Source of the DNA: Pelargonium nanum
Taxonomy: Eukaryota; Streptophyta; Magnoliopsida; Geraniales; Geraniaceae
NCBI GenBank assembly: GCA_036897485.1
Contig: JAYMTF010001003.1
Span: 1-27,367 of the forward strand
DNA length: 27,367 nt
Direction of reading: 5' to 3'
The notes beneath the pieces were generated by a model. The model searched no databases and was not told where the DNA came from. It saw only the letters and a list, made by a program, of their open reading frames with translations. Shown one piece after another: positions 23,982 to 27,367 of this stretch. Every line of letters starts with the position of its first letter. The stretch's first letter is position 1. Both the position numbers and the translations under genes were made by a program.

Positions 23982-26386
23982 TTAACAAGGGAAAAGGGTG
24001 GGCGAGGGGTCTCTTTGCAACTTTCCATTCGCCAGATCTAACTTCTTCATCTTTTCTTCACACCAGAACAACTGCTCTTTACTGATTCTCGCCATTCTTA
24101 GAACCATGGATATGATTTTGACATCGATGAGGCCAAAAAAGAGCTGGATTTCCTCGTACTTCTGAGGCCAAGACTTATTTTTCCCTCCTTGCTTCCATTT
24201 GTGCAGTTCCTTCAGTTTCACTCTTTTCTGTTCAATTTTAAGGATGATGGACAACATCATTATAATTCAAAAGGAAATTTATATCATGTTTATGACTATA
24301 CAATATCATTTTTTTTCCAGCAAGAAATTATCAGTTCTATCAACATCGGCACAAACCCATAACTTTTTGAAATGATTCTAAAAGAGAGGCTAATGAGGTT
24401 TGACTCATGGAATTCTGTAAGGAGAAAGAGACCAAATAGATTGACATAGACTTACCTTTTCTAGAGAACACCGGACTTGTTGAAGAGGCGAAGCAATCTG
24501 GTTTTGATTACCAAACAGGTTAAGAAGAACATTTGATTTTCTCTTCCCCATCTTCAGGAAAAGGTGGAAAGTGAGAATCGAGCTCTCAATAACCCTTATG
24601 AGGTCCGGGGCACGAACGAGAAAATCTGATTTTTCTTCCTCGGTATCTTTTAGGTCTGATGCTGAAAAGACCATTTAGCACATTAAGTTGATATTACAAG
24701 AGTTAATGCATAATGTGAAAAAGAAACAGTAAGATCAAGATTGATGAAACCAAACATAAGAAATTTTACCTTTAATATTTGGGACCTGAAGCAATTTAGG
24801 CAAAACTTTCCTCGTGCGAGCATAAATTTCTGCCCTGACACCTTGTTCAAAAGGCTCATTCTCAATAAACCTTTGTAGTAAAACTAGAAACTGCTGGAAC
24901 TGCTGTGCACTGTGATTGTAACAGGTGGGATTTTCTGGCTGGCATGAAATTTTTTGGCTTAGTTGAGTGTATTGACAATGGAGCGCTTCCCAAGTCAAGC
25001 ATATTTGAGCAACATATGCCGTTTCCAAATCCTGATACGGGTTATACTCTTCCTGCTGCAGATGCTCAGTTTCTTCTTCGGGTTCTTCAATCTTTTTCAA
25101 AGAAAGGCAGCGAAAGGGAGACGTAAGCTTCTTAGATGCAGATCTTGGTGAAGGAGTTGAGGGAGTTAGAGATCCTACAAGTAAACACTTCCATTGACCA
25201 TGAGTCTCTGAGGATGTAAAGAGCCTAAAACTACATAAGTATAGAACTGTTCATAACAAAAGAAGAAAATATGTACACCTAAAGAAAACAATAGGCCACG
25301 CTCATCTGTGGGTTAAAACTGATGTATTGTTGCAGCAGAGCATACATAACATAACAAAGTTGTTAGAGTGAAATAGTTTGCTAAAACTTGCATTTTCCTA
25401 CATTTATGAACTAGGATGCCCAAGATGCATTCCAGTGTGTCCCACAGACTACGTTCGTGAGAAGACACAATCTATATTAAGTTCATCCTGAAAGCCTTAA
25501 CATTCACATTCTCAAGAATACCTCAATATCAATTTTGTGCACGATTCTTAAACCTCGTTATACTAATATTTAGACTTATAGACAACTAGATAAGCACAAT
25601 ATATAAGTTTCTATTCAACGTTGGTACTAATAGTTCTAAAATTCTCACAAATAAGAACAGTTAGAGAACGAGCAGAACTCAAGTTTGTATGGGTTTGTTA
25701 AACTCAACCAGGTCTCGTGCTCTCTGTCTCCAAATCCAATTAGGCTCATTTTTGGTTCCCAATATCAATCTTTCCTCTTATTATGTTATCCTTGCGTACT
25801 TTACTATACTATAGTCTATATAGGCACATTTTGCTCTAGAAAGGATTCAACATAAAATGACATTTGTAACAGGTGAATATGGAACAATCAAGACAGTGCA
25901 ATATAAGAGGAAAGCAGTATATTTGAGAGTAAGATGGCAATTACCAGTTTCATTTAGCTGGCGGGCACTCATGCGGTCAAAGAAAAGCATGCGTTCGCAG
26001 TACTTGTCGTACACAGCATCAAAGCCAGACCACCATTGGCGACCTTCAGCTTCCACATCCCTCCACTCATTGGATATGGTCTCACCGACCTCTTCCTCTT
26101 CCTCGTCATCTGGGCCCGACTCTTCTTCGGGAATCAACACAAGGAAACTGTTTCTCCTTAGCTCTTTCAACCTCCTCTTCACCTCATTAGTGATAAAATC
26201 ATCATCATCATCATCATCCACAACATCACCAGCAGTTGGATCAGGACCAGCTGTTTTACTCAAATTATTGGCTCCATTGTTGTCACTCTTGGGCTCCTCA
26301 GGCATAGGCACAGGCATATCCTCCAATTTGTTATCTGGGTTAGGTTTGTGAGCTTTTCTAAACTTTTTTACCTTGAAAAAATCCAT
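23982..26386 (-). CDS. DUF1666 family protein, 4 coding exons
   Basis: Coding exons in transcript order are 26386-25945, 25174-24770, 24661-24456 and 24227-23982; all junctions are GT-AG (one acceptor is TTGTAG) and phases close to 432 aa. The start MDFFKVKKFRK is chosen over a non-ATG extension. Features: basic N-terminus, a seven-Asp run (57-63), an acidic stretch (93-99), GFDAVYDKYCERMLFFDRM (121-139), a Ser/Pro-rich linker (TPSTPSPRS), YVAQICLTWEALHCQYTQL, then FIENEPFEQG and the C-terminus LIDVKIISMVLRMARISKEQ...LFPC. This order is that of the plant DUF1666 family, whose molecular function is unknown to me; some members are misleadingly labelled ribosomal protein L34Ae. No signal peptide or membrane segment is evident in the coding protein. 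It has its own promoter and is not coupled to its neighbours. Confidence 0.9.
26197..26218. repeat. (ATC)7 microsatellite coding the Asp run
   Basis: Seven perfect ATC units on the plus strand (about 26198-26218) encode the seven-Asp run of the DUF1666 protein on the minus strand. Length polymorphism between individuals is likely and should be tolerated, because the run lies in a low-complexity acidic linker. Confidence 0.85.
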
Positions 26387-26411
26387 CTTTACAAGCCCTT
26401 TTCCTTGTAAA

Positions 26412-26486
26412 TCACAACCAGGCAATTACACTTACACTTGAGAGCTCAAGAATCAAACCAGAACACAAGAGTAAATTTCCAATCAT
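26412..26486 (-). CDS. Candidate 24-aa uORF in the DUF1666 leader
   Basis: An ATG at 26486 on the minus strand opens 24 codons ending in TGA at 26412, upstream of and out of frame with the main ATG at 26386. The peptide (MIGNLLLCSG...VIAWL) is strikingly hydrophobic. It would lie in the second leader exon (26528-26387) if the leader intron is real. Whether it is translated cannot be told from one sequence. Confidence 0.3.
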   Translation of the reverse strand: MIGNLLLCSGLILELSSVSVIAWL

Positions 26487-26528
26487 GAACTCCACCAAAT
26501 CCTTCCTCAGCAATCTTAAGAACACCAA

Positions 26529-27042
26529 CTGTGAAATCAAATACAATGATCAAGAAATCAGAGGCATTACAATACAGTTTGGAGCTGAACAAAGCTTCCA
26601 AAATCTCAAATTCTTTACCAAAAAAATGGAATCAAACCAGATATGAGAACACAGAAGCCCAACTCTGGGCTAGCAAACCCAATAACAACAAAAACACTTC
26701 CTTTTTTTTTTCTTTTTTCCCAAAAAATTGAGTTCGCAAACAACATGCAAAACTAAAAACTAACCTAGAAAGAGGACGAGATGGGTCATCAAAACCCAGA
26801 AGCAGCTCGAGAAACCAACCAATCAACAATGCTCAGCCACCAGAATCATTCGCATTTCACCGATCAAAAGCCTCATCTTCCAATTTTCCGCAAATCAAAC
26901 ATCCTAAAATTTGCTTCTGCTTCGCTTTCACAAGTAATTTCAAGCAATGTGGAAGAAGAAAATGTGAAACCCTAACTCAGCTCAGGAATGTGAAAAATTG
27001 GGAGCGAAGCAATAAATCGTCTGATTTTTTATATATATTTTT
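26529..27042 (-). promoter_or_regulatory. DUF1666 promoter, first leader exon and leader intron
   Basis: On the minus strand, TATATATAAA at 27037-27028 is a good TATA box, placing transcription start near 27000. A leader follows with TTAGGGTTT (26975-26967, a telo-box), and ends at a consensus donor CTAG|GTTAGT (exon edge 26765). A matching acceptor TTTCACAG| leads to an exon edge at 26528, giving a 236-bp intron before the coding ATG. Telo-boxes are common in leaders of growth-related plant genes. Confidence 0.5.
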
Positions 27043-27367
27043 TTCTCAATTCTCAATAAGATGGTATGATTGCTGAATAATAGTATAAATTATAGATAAA
27101 TAAAAATCGGTTAATTATTTTTGGTGATCGAAATTGGGAAAATTGAAACGTTTGTTTTGTAGCATTTGTATATTTTTCTCGGAAATTGGGAGTGAAGAAC
27201 AGTTGAGCATCGGACAGAGTAAATTGTCAGAATTTGAGAGGGAGGAACCGTAGAAAAGCCGTGCCCGCGAAAGTGTAATTTGATTATTGAATGACCTATT
27301 TGTCCTCATTAGGCCTTGTTTGGTAACACTACTTGGCTCCAAAAGCCACTGACACATCCATTAACTA
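27043..27367. other. Upstream flank, ending in a possible MITE end
   Basis: No gene is supported. From about 27312 the sequence GGCCTTGTTTGGTAACAC resembles the 5' terminal repeat of hAT-class plant MITEs, but the element would continue past the window, so neither its other end nor a target duplication can be seen. Confidence 0.3.

Noticed and set aside
25857..26351. 164-aa plus-strand frame rich in Ser
   Set aside because: It is the antisense shadow of DUF1666 coding exon 1; the Ser run mirrors the Asp/Glu tract.
26387..26425. N-terminal extension of the DUF1666 protein
   Set aside because: It would need a non-ATG start (TTG); ATG 26386 begins a family-like MDFFKVKKF.

Overview
This is nuclear DNA from a flowering plant, most likely a eudicot. 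It is AT-rich and has GT-AG introns, T-rich introns and CT-rich leaders. The genes belong to plant families, and tRNA-derived SINE, MITE-like and LTR-like debris fills the gaps. Nothing prokaryotic, viral or CRISPR-like was seen. I cannot fix the genus; a lamiid is only a guess.

Layout. Bases 1-5900 hold no intact gene. They contain a possible LTR relic (about 890-1190), two adjacent degenerate terminal-inverted-repeat elements (about 2678-3540), the second carrying a SINE with clean 11-bp target-site duplications, a possible orphan first exon (3642-3743), and a small reverse-strand relic (5316-5543). Bases 5930-16080 hold four single-exon genes of the KIB1-4 beta-propeller/DUF295 family. They form two divergent pairs, A(-)/B(+) and C(-)/D(+). 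A resembles D and B resembles C, so the pairs look like an inverted duplication. Copy B carries one in-frame TAA and is otherwise open. Between the pairs lies a small two-exon gene for a proline-rich, single-pass membrane protein with a histidine-rich repeat.

Bases 16713-21953 (minus) hold a complete 20-exon gene for catalytic subunit A of the vacuolar H+-ATPase. Every splice phase closes and gives 623 aa, the usual plant length. Bases 23982-26386 (minus) hold a complete four-coding-exon DUF1666 gene (432 aa), with a probable spliced 5' leader containing a small uORF and with splice-like signals after its stop codon. The window ends in what looks like the first bases of another hAT-type MITE.

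Function. The V-ATPase subunit and the DUF1666 protein are ordinary conserved genes that happen to be neighbours. The DUF295 cluster is a fast-evolving local family. Its N-termini are Ser/Pro/Arg-rich, lack acidic residues for roughly 70-87 positions and show no F-box, which fits the organelle-targeted DUF295 class better than F-box adaptors. The features most worth a second look are the inverted gene-pair duplication, the single-stop copy, and the histidine-repeat gene, whose DNA places CACGTG sites every 12 bp.
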